From Gentiana macrophylla (taxonomy: Eukaryota > Streptophyta > Magnoliopsida > Gentianales > Gentianaceae), in assembly GCA_026214975.1 (NCBI GenBank), contig JAOBSW010000842.1, positions 62,001 through 126,000 of the forward strand: a stretch of DNA of 64,000 nucleotides, in the 5' to 3' direction. How positions within the stretch are numbered: position 1 is the first letter of the stretch; each line of letters begins with the position of its first letter. The position numbers and the translations under genes were made by a program. Under the pieces are notes generated by a model. It was given only the letters and a program-made list of their open reading frames with translations. It made no database searches and was not told the DNA's origin. Shown here piece after piece: positions 36,199-50,200 of this stretch.

Positions 36199-39100
36199 AG
36201 TTTACTCAAAACGGGGGTTTACAACTTTTTGTATACTATTGTATTAGAGTTTACTCAAAACGGAGGTTTACAAATTTTTGTATATAATTATAGTAAAGTT
36301 TACTCAAAACTGGGGTTTACAACTTTTTGTAAATAATTTTATAGTAGAGTTTACTTAAAATAGGGGTTTACAACTTTTTGTATATAATCGTATAGTAGAG
36401 TTTACTCAAAACAGGGGTTTACAACTTTTTGTACATAATTGTACAGTAGAGTTTGCTTAAAACGGGGGTTTACAACTTTTCGTATATTATTGTATTAGAG
36501 TTCACTCAAAACGGGGGTTGTTTTGTATATAATTATAGTAGAATTTACTTAAAACGGGGGTTTACAACTTTTTGTAAATAATTGTAAAGTAGAGTTTACT
36601 CAAAACGGGGAAATAATTGTATAGTAGAGTTTACTCAAAACGGTGGTTTACAACTTTTTGTATATTGTTGAATTAAAGTTTACTCAAACGGGGGTTTACA
36701 ACTTTCTGTATATAATTGTATTGTAGATTTTACTCAAAACGGAGGTTTACAATTTTTTGTATATAATTATATAGTATAGTTTACTCGAAACGGGGGTTTA
36801 CAACTTTTTGTATATTATTGTATTAGAGTTTACTAGAAACGATGGTTTACAACTTTTTGTATATAATTATAGTAGAGTTTACTCAAAATGGGGGTTTACA
36901 ACTTTTTGTAAATAATTGTATAGTAGAGTTTACTCAAAACGGGGGTTTACAACTTTTTGTATATTATTGTATTAGAGTTTTTTCAAAACGGGGGTTTACA
37001 ACTTTTTTTATATAATTGTATTGTAGAGTTTACTCAAAACGGTGGTTTACAACTTTTTGTATATATTGTATAGTAGAGTTTACTCAAAATAGGGGTTTAC
37101 AACTTTTTGTACAATAAAACGGGGGTTTTCAACTTTTTGTATATAATTGTATAGTAGAGTTTACTCAAAACGGGGGTTTACAACTTTTTCTATATTATTG
37201 TATTAGAGTTCACTCAAAACAGGGGTTTACAACTTTTTGTTTATAATTGTAGTATAGTTTACTCAAAACGACGGTTTATAACTTATTGTAAATAATTGTA
37301 TAGTACAGTTTACTCAAAACGGGGGTTTATAACTTTTTATAAATAATTGTATAGTAGAGTTTACTTAAAATGGTGGTTTGCAACTTTTTGTATATTATTG
37401 TATTAAAGTTTACTCAAAACGGGGGTTTACAACTTTTCGTATATAATTGTATTGTAGAATTTACTCAAAACGGGGGTTTACAATTTTTTGTATATAATTG
37501 TATAGTAGAGTTTACTCAAAATGGGGGTTTACAACTTTTTGTATATTATTGTATTAGAGTTTACTAAAAATGAGGGTTTACAACTTTTTGTATATAATTA
37601 TATTAGAGTTTACTCAAAATAAGGGTTTACAACTTTTTGTAAATAATTGTATAATAGAGTTTACTCAAAACGGTGGTTTACAACTTTTTTGTATATTATC
37701 GTAGTAGAGTTTACTCAAAACGGGGGTTTACAATCTTTTGTATATAATTGTATAGTAGAGTTTACTCAAATTGGTGGTATACAACTTTTTGTATAAAATT
37801 ATACTTGAGTTCACTCAAAACGGAGGTTTAAAGATTTTTGTATATAATTGTATAGTAGAGTTTACTCAAAATGGGGTTTACAACTTTTTGTATATTTTTT
37901 TATTAGAGTTTACTCAAAACGGGGGTTTACAACTTTTTGTATATAAATATAGTAGAGTTCACTCAAAACGGAGGTATTTTCTAAATAATTGTATAGTAGA
38001 GTTTACTCAAAACTAGGATTTACAACTTTATGTATATTATTGTATTATAGTTTACTCAAAACGGGGGTTAACAACTTTTTGTATATAATTATAGTAGAGT
38101 TCACTTAAAACGAAGGTATACAACTTTTTGTATATAATTATAGTAGAGTTAACTCAAAACGGGGGTTTACAACTTTTTGTAAATAATTGTATAGTAGAGT
38201 TTACTCAAAATGGGGGTTTACAACTTTTTGTATATTATTGTATTAGAGTTTACTCAAAACAGGGGTTTACAACTTTTGGTATATAATTGAAGGTAGAGTT
38301 TACTCAATTCGAGGGTTTACAACTTTTTGTACAATAAAACGGGGCTGTACAACTTTTTGTATATAATTGTATAGTAGAGTTTACTCAAAACGGGTGTTTA
38401 CAACATTTTGTATATAATTGTATAGTAGAGTTTACTCAAAACGGGGGTTTACAACTTTTTGTATATAATTATAGTAGAGTTCACACAAAACATATGCTTA
38501 CAACTTTTTGTATATAATTGTATAGTAGAGTTTCCTTAAAATGGGGGTTTACAACTTTTTGTAAATAATTGTATAGTAGAGTTTACTCAAAACGGGGGTT
38601 TACAACTTTTTGTATATTGTTGTATTAGAGTTTACTCAAAACGGGGGTAACAACTTTTTGTATATAATTTTAGTAGAGTTCACTCAAAACGGAGGTTTAC
38701 ACCTTTTTGTATATAATTATAGTAGAGTATACTCAAAATGGGGATTTACTACTTTTGGTATATAATTGTATAGTATAGTTTACTCAAAACAGGGGTTTTC
38801 AAATATTGTTCAATAAAACGGGGGTTTACAACTTTTTGTATATAATTGTATTGTAGAGTTTACTCAAAACGGGGGTTTACAACTATTTGTATATTATGGT
38901 ACTCAAAACGGGGGTTTACAACTTTTTGTATATAATTATAGTAGAGTTCACTCAAAACGGAGGTTTACAATTTTTTGTATATAAGTGTATAGCAGTGTTT
39001 ACTCAAAATGGGGGTTTACAACTTTTTGTATATAATTGTATAGTAGAGTTTACTCAAAATGGGGGTTTACAACTTTTTGTATATTATTGTATTTGAGTTC

Positions 39101-41954
39101 ACACAAAGCGGGGGTTTACAACTTTTTGTATATAATTATAGTAGAGTTTACTCTAAATGGGGGTTTACAACTTTTTTTATATTATTGTATTAGAGTTTAC
39201 TCAAAATAGGGATTTACAACTTTTTGTATATAATTATAGTAGAGTTCACTCAAAACGGAGGTTTACAACTTTTTGTATATAATTATATTAGAGTGTACTC
39301 AAAACGGGGTCTTACAACATTTTGTAAATAATTGTATTGTAGAGTTTACTCAAAACGGGGGTTTACAACTTTTTGTATATTATTGACTTAGAGTTTACTC
39401 AAAACGGGGGTTTACAACTATTTGTGTATAATTGTATAGTAGAGTTTACTAAAAGCGGGAATTACATCTTTTTGTACAATAAAACGGGGCTTTACAACTT
39501 TTTGTATATCATTGTATAGTAGCGTTTACTCGAAACGGGGGTTTACAACTTTTTGTATATAATTGTATAGTAGAGTTTACTCAAAACAGGGATTTACAAC
39601 TTTTTGTATTTTATTGTATTAGAGTTCGCTCAAATCGGGGGTTTGCAACTTTTTGTATACAATTGTATAGTAGAGTTTCCTCAAAACGGGGGTTTACAAC
39701 TTTTTGTAAATAATTGTATTGTAGAGTTTACTAAAAACGGGGGTTTACAACTTTTTGTATATTATTGTATTAGATTTCACTCATAATGAGGGTTAACATT
39801 TTTGTATATAATTATAGTAGAGTTCACTCAAAACGGAAGTTTACTCCTTTTTGTATATAATTATAGTTGAATTTACTCAAAACGGGGTTTACAACTTTTT
39901 GTATACAATTGTGTAGTAGAGTTTACTCAAAACGGGGATTTACAAATTTTTGTAGAATAAAATAGGGGTTTACAACTTTTTGTATATAATTGTATAGTAG
40001 AGTTTACTCAAAACGGGGTTTACAACTTTTTGTATATTATTGTACTCCAAACAGGGGTTTACAACTTTTTGTATATAATTATAGTAGGGTTCACTCAAAG
40101 CGGTGGTTCACAACTTTTTATATATAATTGTATAGTAGAGTTTACTCAAAACGGAGGTTTACAACTTTCTGTATATAATTGTATAGTAGAGTTTAATCAA
40201 AACGGGGGTTTACAACTTTTTGTATATAATTGTATAGTAGAGTTTACTCAAAACAGGGGTTTACAACTTTTTGTATATTATTGTATTAGAGTTCACACAT
40301 AATGGGGGTTTAAAACTTTTTGTAATAATTATAGTTGAGTTTACTCAAAACGGGGGTTTACAAGTTTTTTTTATATTATTGTATTATAGTTTACTCAAAA
40401 CAGGGGTTTACAACTTTTTGTGTATAATTATAGTAAAGTTCACTCAAAACGGAGGTTTACAACTTTTTGAATATAATTATAGTAAAGTTTACTCAAAACA
40501 GGGGTTTACAACTTTTTGTAAATAATTGTATAGTAGAGTTTACTTAAAACGGGGGTTTACAACTTTTTGTATATAATTGTACAGTAGAGTTTACTCAAAA
40601 CGGGGGTTTACAACTTTTTGTATATTATTGTATTAGAGTTCACTCAAAACGGAGGTTTACAACTTTTTGTATACAATTGTATAGTAGAGTTCACTCAAAA
40701 TGGAGGTTTACACATTTTTGTATATAATTGTATAGTAGAGTTACCTCAAAACGGGGGTTTACAACTTTTTGTAAATAATTGTATAGTAGAGTTTACTCAA
40801 AACGGGGGTTTACAACTTTTTTTATATTATTGTATTAGAGTTTACTCAAAACGGAGGTTAACAACTTTTGTATATAATTATAGTAGAGTTCACTCAAACG
40901 GAGGTGTACACCTTTTTGTATATTTATAGTAGAGTTTACTCAAAACGGGGGTTTACAACTTTTTGTATATAATTGTATAGTAGTGTTTACTCAAAACGAG
41001 GGTTTAAAACTTTTTGTATATTATTGTACAAGAGTTTATTCAAAACGGGGGTTTACAACTTTTTGTATATAATTGTATAGTAGAGTTTACTCAAACTAGG
41101 GGTTTACAACTTTTTGTACAGTAAAATGAGTGTTTACAACTTTTTGAATATAATTGTATAGTAAGTTTACTCAAAACGGGGGATTACAACTTTTTGTATA
41201 TTATTGTACTCAAAACGGGGGTTTACAACTTTTGTATATAATTAAAGTAGAGTTCACTCAAAACGGAGGTTTACAACTTTTTGTATATAATGGTATAGTA
41301 GAGTTTACTTAAAACAGGGGTTTACAACTTTTTGTATATAATTGTATAGTAGAGTTTACTCAAAACGGGTGTTTACAACATTTTGTATATAATTGTATAG
41401 TAGAGTTTACTCAAAACGGGGGTTTACAACTTTTTGTATATAATTATAGTAGAGTTCACACAAAATGGAGGCTTACAACTTTTAGTATATAATTGTATAG
41501 TAGAGTTTCCTCAAAACGGGGTTTACAACTTTTTGTAAATAATTGTATAGTAGAGTTTACTTAAAACGGGGGTTTACAACTTTTTGTATATTGTTGTATT
41601 AGAGTTTACTCAAAACGGGGGTAACAACTTTTTGTATATAATTTTAGTAGAGTTCACTCAATACGGAGGTTTACACCTTTTTGTATATAATTATAGTAGA
41701 GTTTACTCAAAATGGGGGTTTACAACTTTTGGTATATAATTGTATAGTATAGTTTACTCAAAACAACGGTTTACAAATTTTGTTCAATAAAACGGGGGTT
41801 TACAACTTTTTGTATATAATTGTATAGTGTTTACTCAAAACGGGGGTTTACAACTATTTGTATATTATGGTACTCAAAACGGGGGTTTACGACTTTTTGT
41901 ATATAATTATAGTAGAGTTCACTCAAAACGGAGGTTTACAACTTTTTGTATATA
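36199..41954. repeat. Satellite array, segment 5
   Basis: Monomers in the same classes as elsewhere, in register with 29240 once the retroelement is removed. From 38391 it forms the first copy of a tandem duplication of about 3 kb, and from 41366 it is the start of the second copy. It ends with ATA (41952-41954), the CACTA target duplication. Confidence 0.95.
38391..41365. repeat. Tandem duplication, copy A (2975 bp)
   Basis: Starts at the unit CGGGTGTTTACAACATTTTG. The next copy starts with the same unit at 41366. Rare units shared in the same order include GTTCACACAAAA, TATGGTACTC, AAGTGTATAGCAGTG, TATTGACTTAGAG, GGAATTACATC, GTAGAATAAAATAG, GTACTCCAAAC and TTTGTACAGTAAAATG. Confidence 0.82.
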
Positions 41955-42120
41955 CACTACTAGAAAAGCGTGTTCTAATGAGGAGGTGAAATTTTGTCGT
42001 TAAATGATACTTATAATGAGGAGACTTAAATTGTTTTGTTGGTTGATGACCAAATTTTTTTTCTTCTCATTATTGATTAAAATCTCCTCATAATATATAA
42101 AATAAATAAAATCTCCTCAT
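41955..42120 (+). repeat. Left terminal and subterminal repeats of CACTA element 2
   Basis: CACTACTAGAAAAGCG, then repeated TAATGAGGAG and TCTCCTCAT motifs. It pairs with the right end, read inward as CACTACAAGAAATTCGGC. Confidence 0.8.
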
Positions 42121-44259
42121 TAAAAATCTAAACCTAATAATATAATAAATCCAAATAATATAAACCTAATCCCTAATATCCGACCCACTTCCTTCATTTA
42201 TCAAATACGGCTTCTGCTATCTCTTCTCCTCTCTGTTCATCTCTCTCTCATGACGATTTCCCCAAATGGTAATAACAGAGCTACATTTGATTTGAAATGG
42301 AGCTACCACATTTTCTAAAACGTTTATGGAAGGCTTGATAGTCCAAAGATGCTGCCTTTAATGTCCGATTAATTCAGAGCTCGTTGAATTCAGCAACGTA
42401 TTTTTAAAATACAAAGGCTCTAATTTGCAGCATGTGTAGCTATTTCTTGACAAGGTGATACCTTTCCTAATTTAACGTCGATTTATCACTATTAGACTGA
42501 TTCGAATTAGTTTGTTGCCCTAATTTTGTGTCTATTGTGTTTTTGGAAGGGTAAGTGTGAAATTCTCGATCTTTCACTAATTAGAGGCCGATTCGAGCAT
42601 TTACATTCTGATTCAAAGGGATTTTGCTCGTTTCCTTAACAAGGTGATATCTTTATTTGTTAATATTGTATCCCATCTTTTATATTCTGATTTAGAACGG
42701 ACTGTCTGCCTGATTCTATGCCTATTGTGTCTATGGATGATTTGTGGCTGAAAGATGATACCGTTACCATTGATTTGCTACTGATTCAAGCTATTAAAGC
42801 TCTGTTTTTGTTCACTCTATGTCTTAATCTTGATAATTTACTGCTGTTAAACTGTGGTGAGTGTGGCTTTTCTTGACTGAATCATTCCGGGAGGAGTGTG
42901 GTCCAAGGGTGGACAATTGGTTTGAGAAAAGCACGCGATCTAGAGTCATTTAGCTCTTTGTAAGATTGGTCAGGGATTAAGGGTTGTTTGTCATTCCTAT
43001 TTCCTGTTTGTGTGCTGAATCAGTGATCAATTTATTGATTCAGTGTGTGTCTTTGAGTCTATGTGCGTGGCTATAATTTTCTGATAATATTCATATACAC
43101 ACACATACACAGTGATGCACTTGTTGTCTTGTAAACTATCACACTTTGCACCACTGTGTTTTGGCCTTTGTTGCTCTGAACATTTTCTCTATCTGATGTG
43201 CTTGCTGGAAATTACTTTGCTGAGTTAGATGCTTGTTGTTGAACCATTACTAAGTTGTATATTTGATGCTCTGCAAATCCTATGTTGTAACTAATATAGT
43301 TGAATCTGTTGTGTAGCATTTTGTCATAGGTTTTTGTAATAGGACTACCTCTGTTTGCTGATTTGCTGGTCATTATATCCTCAACAGTTAGCCTTGATAG
43401 TCGTATCTCTTGGATTCGACTATCATCTCTGGGGTGGGGAGTTGGGTGGTTACGGGCTGGTGTGGGGACGGGATGTATTATTGTAGCTTACTGAAATATT
43501 TCTAAGTGTCAATGTGTACCCTTCGTTGATCTTGAAATGTGCTTAAAATTCTTTAATTAGGTACCTTAATCTTGCTTGCCTTTGAGGTTATGTTGTGGTT
43601 AGGTTAAGCCTTTGTTATGGTTTATTCTTGTGCCTTAATGCTTGGCTGAGCATGAATTCTTACATCTGTCTTTGAAGTCAATCAGCTTGGCTGAGATTGA
43701 GTTCTTGCATCAGATCCGAGTCTTGCTTTGTTGTCATATTTATGTAGAGTCCGTGCCCTGTTTCACCTTTTTATTTGTTGTCCAAGAGTATGTCTTGCTA
43801 TATAATATGTGGTCTTGAGTTTAGTCTAGTGTTTTGTCAGTCTTAGTAGCCTACCATTGCATTGTTTCAATCAGGTTACTCACTATTATACTTTGGTATA
43901 ATAAGATCATAATAATATAAGACCAACTATGATAGTTAGTTGAAGTTCAATTAAGTTATACGGGGCTGAGGAGGGTTGGGGGCTAGGTTAGGGGATGTGG
44001 GGTGGGGTGGGGATGGGAGAAATTTCTTGTTAATTTTGATTATTTATACTATTTATTTATTTGTGGTTAAGTAAAAGTAATGTTCATATTGAAATGAAGT
44101 TATAAGTTTTGCTTTTCCATCTCTTTATTTCTGAGACTTAATTAGATAGAAAGTTTGCAGGTTGTTGACTAAGTAATATAGTTGAATCATCCCTTGTGTG
44201 TTTGAAAGTCAAGTGAACTTGATAGTTGAACTGTGACTAAACTTTTAGAATTAGTGCAG

Positions 44260-44367
44260 AAGCTGAAAAAGAGAAATCGTAAGCATATGATGAATGAGAG
44301 AATGAGACGAGAAAAAGAGAAGTAAAACTACAACAGGTTACGCAAATTGTTGCCTCATGATACTAAG
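44260..44367 (+). pseudogene. Captured bHLH transcription factor exon
   Basis: A 108-bp exon-like unit bounded by GTGCAG on the left and GGTAATT on the right, both fitting splice sites. It translates to a basic helix-loop-helix DNA-binding start: RNRKHMMNERMRREKEK, a stop, then NYNRLRKLLPHDTK. The H/E/R positions of the basic region (HxxxERxRR) that contact an E-box and the helix-1 leucines are present. The TAA (44323-44325) breaks it, most simply CAA to TAA. The exon coding the loop and helix 2 was not found downstream. I cannot name the subfamily. Confidence 0.7.
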
Positions 44368-46335
44368 GTAATTAATATATTCTGATGATCTTCATTTTTT
44401 TTCTCAAAATATTTGAGTTCAATGGCTCAATGCTACAATGCACTACTCAACTGTCCTCCCATGATGAAAGCATTGATGATTGTATATACATATGGACGGA
44501 TCCGGTGTTTCAGTGAGGGTCATTGGAGTTTAAAATTACATTTTCATCCATACATTTGTTTGAATGATATCACCCTACATTTTGTTAACTGGAAGTTCAG
44601 CCTATAGTTTGACCTATTGTTGAATGTGCTGTACTGAATCAATAAGGCTTAATTTGTGGTACCTGATCCTTGCAATAAATTGAAGTGTCTTCTTGTTGAA
44701 CTTGATACACTAAGTACTAGTTTTCTGTCAAGATTGTTCTTACACATTGTAGTTGATCTTTTTGTGATCTGAATATTTTGTCAATGTTGAATTTTCTGTG
44801 AACTGGAATCGATCTTTCCCGAACATATATTTTGTAGTTGTTGCATTTAATAATCTTGAATTTGGACGGATTCAGTTCTTGCACTAAGTCTGCAGTATAT
44901 ACTCTTTGATATTTAATATTCCTGGAGACATTGTGCAGCTTGTTTTAGTTGAGGTATAATCTTGTTTCTGTAAGTTTCATTTTACATGAAACCTGAACTA
45001 ATTCTTAGTATCGTTTCTCTATAATTATAAGTAATAGTGACTTGAATCAGCCTGCAAATTTGGGTCCAAGCAAATTGACTAGTTATTTAATTTTGGCTAA
45101 ATCATTTATCTTATATATACTTGATCACATTGCTGACTTTGTGTTTGTTCCATTTGTATTGGTGCCAAGTGTTTTTATCACACTATCACTCTTTGATCAC
45201 TTAGGTAATATAACACAAGCGAATAATCGACTAAGTTAGCTTCCGCATTAGTTGTTTAGTACTTGTGTTTGTTATCATCCAAAAAGAAGTTAAATTTCAT
45301 CCGCATTAGTTGCTTATTACAGTATTCTTTTTAAGTCTTTTATTTGATGTTTTATGTTACTTTTTGCTGAGGATGGCTAATTGTCTTGCTCTGTGGCAGT
45401 TGAAAAATTGGTTAATAAGACAATCCATTGGAGATGAGATTCCGCTCATTCACAATAAGCAAGTATGACACCGGTGATCTTATGATGCTTGGCTTCTCAA
45501 TGGCTTTTTCATAGTGACAAGTAGGTTCTTTTGTTGATCTGTTGCTGTTAGTTTTTTTTCCTGTTGTTGTTAGCTTTTTTTCCTGTTGCTGTTAGCTTAT
45601 TACCAATCAACTGGCTGAGTAGAGGAGCCAATAGTTTTCATCTTTATCATGGACATCGTTGTATTTTCTATCCTTAAAATCAGTTAAACTTTAAGTTAAC
45701 GGTATTCCACTAAAGGCTTTACGGAATGAGTAGTAAGTTTCAAAGGAAAAAGATGTCAAATGGCTTGGTAATTCTTCAACGGTTTAAGATTTTGAATAGG
45801 TTTAGTTATTGTTGATTCTAAGTGAAAGTTGTGCAGAAGAACGAGATTTATTTTTATGACCTTAAAGATGTCTAGTTATCCTAAATATTTAACTAGAGAA
45901 TTTTAACATGGCTTTTGCTTGTACAAACATTTAGTCTGAAAATACAAATTATGTTCTTAATACACTTTACAAGTTTTTATGTATTTAGCAATCTGGAAAT
46001 GCTATGTATCTTGATTTAAGCATCTCTGCATTTTCATGAAGTCTCATAAACTATTCAGGTGTAGTTAAAGCCCTGTTAACATGCGGATGGAATTTGAATT
46101 TAAAATTTATTCCATACTGAAATAGAATTCGACGAAAATACGGCCATATTTTTCTTCGATTCTATATTTTTTTCTCCTCAACAAGCAATTGATCTGGAAA
46201 TTGAATAGTAGAATCATGTTTCTGTAGTTCATGTGATTACTTTGATAACATATATTTTTAATTATTTATGAAATTCTTTCTTCGACAGGAATTACGGAGC
46301 TTAGAAGTAAATTTGTGTCATAGTTTGAAGTCTAG

Positions 46336-46608
46336 CAGTCTCAGTTAAGTTGGATTCATCCCAAGTACAATAAAAGGGAAAAACACAACCACTATTCTAT
46401 ATATGACCTCACTAGTTTCAATACTCGGGATACTCTTCAACCTTTACGGTGTAAATGGAAAAGTATTAAAGTCCACTGCAGCAACAATGATGTACAGATT
46501 TATTCTTCTGGCTTTGCCAAGTTTGAGAGGATTGTTAACAAGGTATTGACGTCCATTGCAAATGTTGATGTCACGAGGATTGTTAACAAGGTATCCCTCA
46601 TCTTATAA
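46336..46608 (+). other. Unidentified exon-like open stretch in CACTA element 2
   Basis: 91 codons without a stop in A/T-rich DNA, preceded by an AG and containing a readable, well-mixed peptide (IHPKYNKREKHNHYSIYDL ... KSIKVHCSNNDVQIYSSGF). It has no methionine. The pieces GAGGATTGTTAACAAGGTA at about 46528 and 46575 are a small tandem repeat. It may be another captured exon; family unknown. Confidence 0.25.
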
Positions 46609-46889
46609 GTTATAAAGTGACCCAGTAATTAGTCAACATTTTTTGGGATTATAGTACATTATAACAGCATCATACAAATGATATCATTAATGTATTTTGA
46701 GAAGCATTTATTTATTACTATAAAGAATTTCATAAGTATGAAGCTTATATTGGTGTGTTTCAATAAATGTAATTTGGGGCTCCAAAAGTTTAGCAATATT
46801 GTTATGGAAATGTAATTTTTGTTTAAGATTCCAAAATTCACGGTTACTACTCTATTTTGTTTTGTGGAATCTTTATATTTACGAACCAA

Positions 46890-47256
46890 ATGGGGAGATT
46901 AAAAGCCCTATAATGAGGAGCGAATAACCTTTAAATGAGGAGATGTGCTATTGTTAAATATTTATTTAATGAGGAGTAAAGTCATCATTAAAAACATTTT
47001 TATGAGGAGATTAGTCATCATAAAAATATTTTAATGAGGAGAAATTCCGTCATTAAAATAATTTTAATGAGGATGATATATTCTCATTAAATGTATGATA
47101 TAATTAATGAGGAGATTCAATTCTCCTCATTATATACCTTTAACTAGAGAAAGCTGCAATGAAGAGTGGTTTCTCCTCATTAAAAGTCTTTAATGAGGAG
47201 AAATGGACAATTAATGAGGAGAATTCTCCTTGTTAAAAGCCGAATTTCTTGTAGTG
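46890..47256 (-). repeat. Right subterminal and terminal repeats of CACTA element 2
   Basis: More than ten copies of AATGAGGAG or its complement in 360 bp, ending in the terminal inverted repeat. Such arrays are CACTA transposase binding regions. Confidence 0.8.
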
Positions 47257-50200
47257 ATAAGTGTATAGCAGTGTTTACTCAAAATGGGGGTTTACAACTG
47301 TTTGTATATAATGTATAGTAGAGTTTACTCAAAACGGAGGTTTACAACTTTTTGTATATTATTGTATTTGAGTTCACACAAAGCGGGGGTTTACAAATTT
47401 TTGTATATAATTATAGTAGAGTTTACTCAAAACGGGGGTTTACAACTTTTTTTATATTATTGTATTAGAGTTTACTCAAAATGGGGGTTTACAACTTTTT
47501 GTATATAATTATAGTAGAGTTCACTCAAAACAGAGGTTTACAACTTTTTGTATTTAATTATATTAGAGTTTACTCAAAACGGGGTCTTACAACATTTTGT
47601 AAATAATTGTATTGTAGAGTTTACTCAAAACGGGGGTTTACAACTTTTTGTATATTATTGACTTAGAGTTTACTCAAAACGAGGGTTTACAACTTTTTGT
47701 ATATAATTGTATAGTAGAGTTTACTCAAAACGGGGAATTACATCTTTTTGTACAATAAAACGGGGCTTTACAACTTTTTGTATATCATTGTATAGTAGAG
47801 TTTACTCAAAACGGGAGTTTACAATTTTTTGTATATAATTTTATAGTAGAGTTTACTCAAAACGGGGGTTTACAACTTTTTGTATATTATTGTATTAGAG
47901 TTCGCTCAAATCGGGGGTTTACAACTTTTTGTATATAATTGTATAGTAGAGTTTCCTCAAAACGGGTGTTTACAACTTTTTGTAAATAATTGTATTGTAG
48001 AGTTTACTAAAAACGGGGTTTACTACTTTTTGTATATTATTGTATTAGATTTCACTCAAAATGGGGGTTAACATTTTTGTATATAATTATAGTTGAGTTC
48101 ACTCAAAACGGAGGTTTACTCCTTTTTGTATATAATTATAGTTGAATTTACTCAAAACGGGGTTTACAACTTTTTGTATACAATTGTGTAGTAGAGTTTA
48201 CTCAAAACAGGGATTTACAAATTTTTGTAGAATAAAATAGTGGTTTACAACTTTTTGTATATAATTGTATAGTAGAGTTTACTCAAAACGGGGGTTTACA
48301 ACTTTTTGTATATTATTGTACTCCAAACGGGGGTTTACAACTTTTTGTATATAATTATAGTAGGGTTCACTAAAAACGGTGGTTTACAACTTTTTGTATA
48401 TAATTGTATAGTAGAGTTTACTTAAAACGGGGGTTTACAACTTTTTGTATATAATTGTATAATAGAGTTTACTCAAAACAGGGGTTTACAACTTTTTGTA
48501 TATTATTGTATTAGAGTTCACACATAATGGGGGTTTAAAACTTTTTGTAATAATTATAGTTGAGTTTACTCAAAACGGGGGTTTACAAGTTTTTTTTATA
48601 TTATTGTATTATAGTTTACTCAAAACAGGGGTTTACAACTTTTTGTATATCATTATAGTAAAGTTCACTCAAAACGGAGGTTTACAACTTTTTGAATATA
48701 ATTATAGTAAAGTTTACTCAAAATAGGGGTTTACAACTTTTTGTAAATAATTGTATAGTAGAGTTTACTTAAAACGGGGGTTTACAACATTTTGTATATA
48801 ATTGTATAGTAGAGTTTACTCAAAACGGGGGTTTACAACTTTTTGTATATTATTGTATTTGAGTTCACTCAAAACGGAGGTTTACAACTTTTTGTATACA
48901 ATTGTATAGTAGAGTTCACTCAAAATGGAGGTTTACACATTTTTGTATATAATTGTATAGTAGAGTTACCTGAAAACGGGGTTTACAACTTTTTGTAAAT
49001 AATTGTATAGTAGAGTTTACTCAAAACGGGGGTTTACAACTTTTTTTATATTATTGTATTAGAGTTTACTCAAAACGGAGGTTAACAACTTTTGTATATA
49101 ATTATAGTAGAGTTCACTCAAACGGAGGTGTACACCTTTTGTATATAATTATAGTAGAGTTTACTCAAAACGGGGGTTTACAACTTTTTGTATATAATTG
49201 TATAGTAGAGTTTACTCAAACTAGGGGTTTACAACTTTTTGTACAGTAAAATGGGTGTTTACAACTTTTTGAATATAATTGTATAGTACGTTTACTCAAA
49301 ACGGGGGTTTACAACTTTTTGTATATTATTGTACTCAAAACGGGGGTTTACAACTTTTTGTATATAATTAAAGTAGAGTTCACTCAAAACGGAGGTTTAC
49401 AAATTTTTGTATATAATGTTATAGTAGAGTTTACTCAAAACAGGGGTTTACATCTTTTTGTATATAATTGTATAGTAGTGTTTACTCAAAACGGGGTTTA
49501 CTACTTTTTGTATATAAATGTATAGTAGAGTTTACACAAAACGGGGGTTAACAACTTTTTGTTTGTTATTGAATTAGAGTTTACTAAAAACGGGGCTTTA
49601 CAAATTTTTTGTATATAATTATAGTAGAATTTACTCAAAACGGAGGTTTATATCTTGTTGTAAATAATTGTAGGTTAGAGTTTACTCAGAATGGGGGTTT
49701 ACAACTTTTTGTATATTATTGTATTTGAGTTTTCTGAAAACGGGGGTTTACAACTTTTTGAATATAATTATATAGTAGAGTTTACAAAAAATGGGGCTTT
49801 ACAACTTTTTCTATATAATAGTATAGTAGAGTTGACTCAAAACAGGGGTTTACAACTTTTTGTACAATAAAAAGGGGGTTTACAACTTTTTGTATATTAT
49901 TGTATTAGAGTTCACTCAAAACGGGGTTTACAACTTTTTGTATATAATTATAGTAGAGTTTACTCAAAACGGGGGTTTATAACTTTTCATAAATAATTGT
50001 ATAGTAGAGTTTACTCAAAATGCGGGTTTACAAATTTTTGTGTATTATTGTATTAGAGTTTACTCAAAACGGTGGTTTACAACATTTTGTATATAATTGT
50101 ATAGTAGAGTTTACTCAAAATAGGGGTTTAAAACTTTTTTATATAATTATAGTAGAGTTCACTCAAAACGGAGGTTTACAACTTTTTGTTTAATAAACAG

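Larger units (their letters stand above)
41955..47256 (+). mobile_element. Non-autonomous CACTA DNA transposon, element 2
   Basis: Starts CACTACTAGAAAAGCG and ends TTTCTTGTAGTG, with ATA duplicated at 41952-41954 and 47257-47259. The empty site can be read in the paralogous satellite copy at about 38968-38980. Both ends are dense in TAATGAGGAG motifs, a different subterminal motif from CACTA element 1, so this is another family. There is no transposase. The interior looks like captured gene DNA (exon-like islands among long T-rich intron-like stretches): a bHLH exon at 44260-44367 and an open stretch at 46336-46608. Bases 42300-44200 and 44400-46300 show no supportable gene. Confidence 0.9.
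41366..49480. repeat. Tandem duplication, copy B (split by a CACTA element)
   Basis: Same ordered units as copy A, but interrupted at 41955-47256. Without the insertion it is about 2.8 kb. One block present in copy A near 41020-41060 is missing here. Confidence 0.8.

Noticed and set aside
44413..45239. Short ORFs in CACTA element 2 (44413-44607 and 45042-45239)
   Set aside because: Low-complexity hydrophobic peptides in intron-like T-rich DNA, with no splice or family support.
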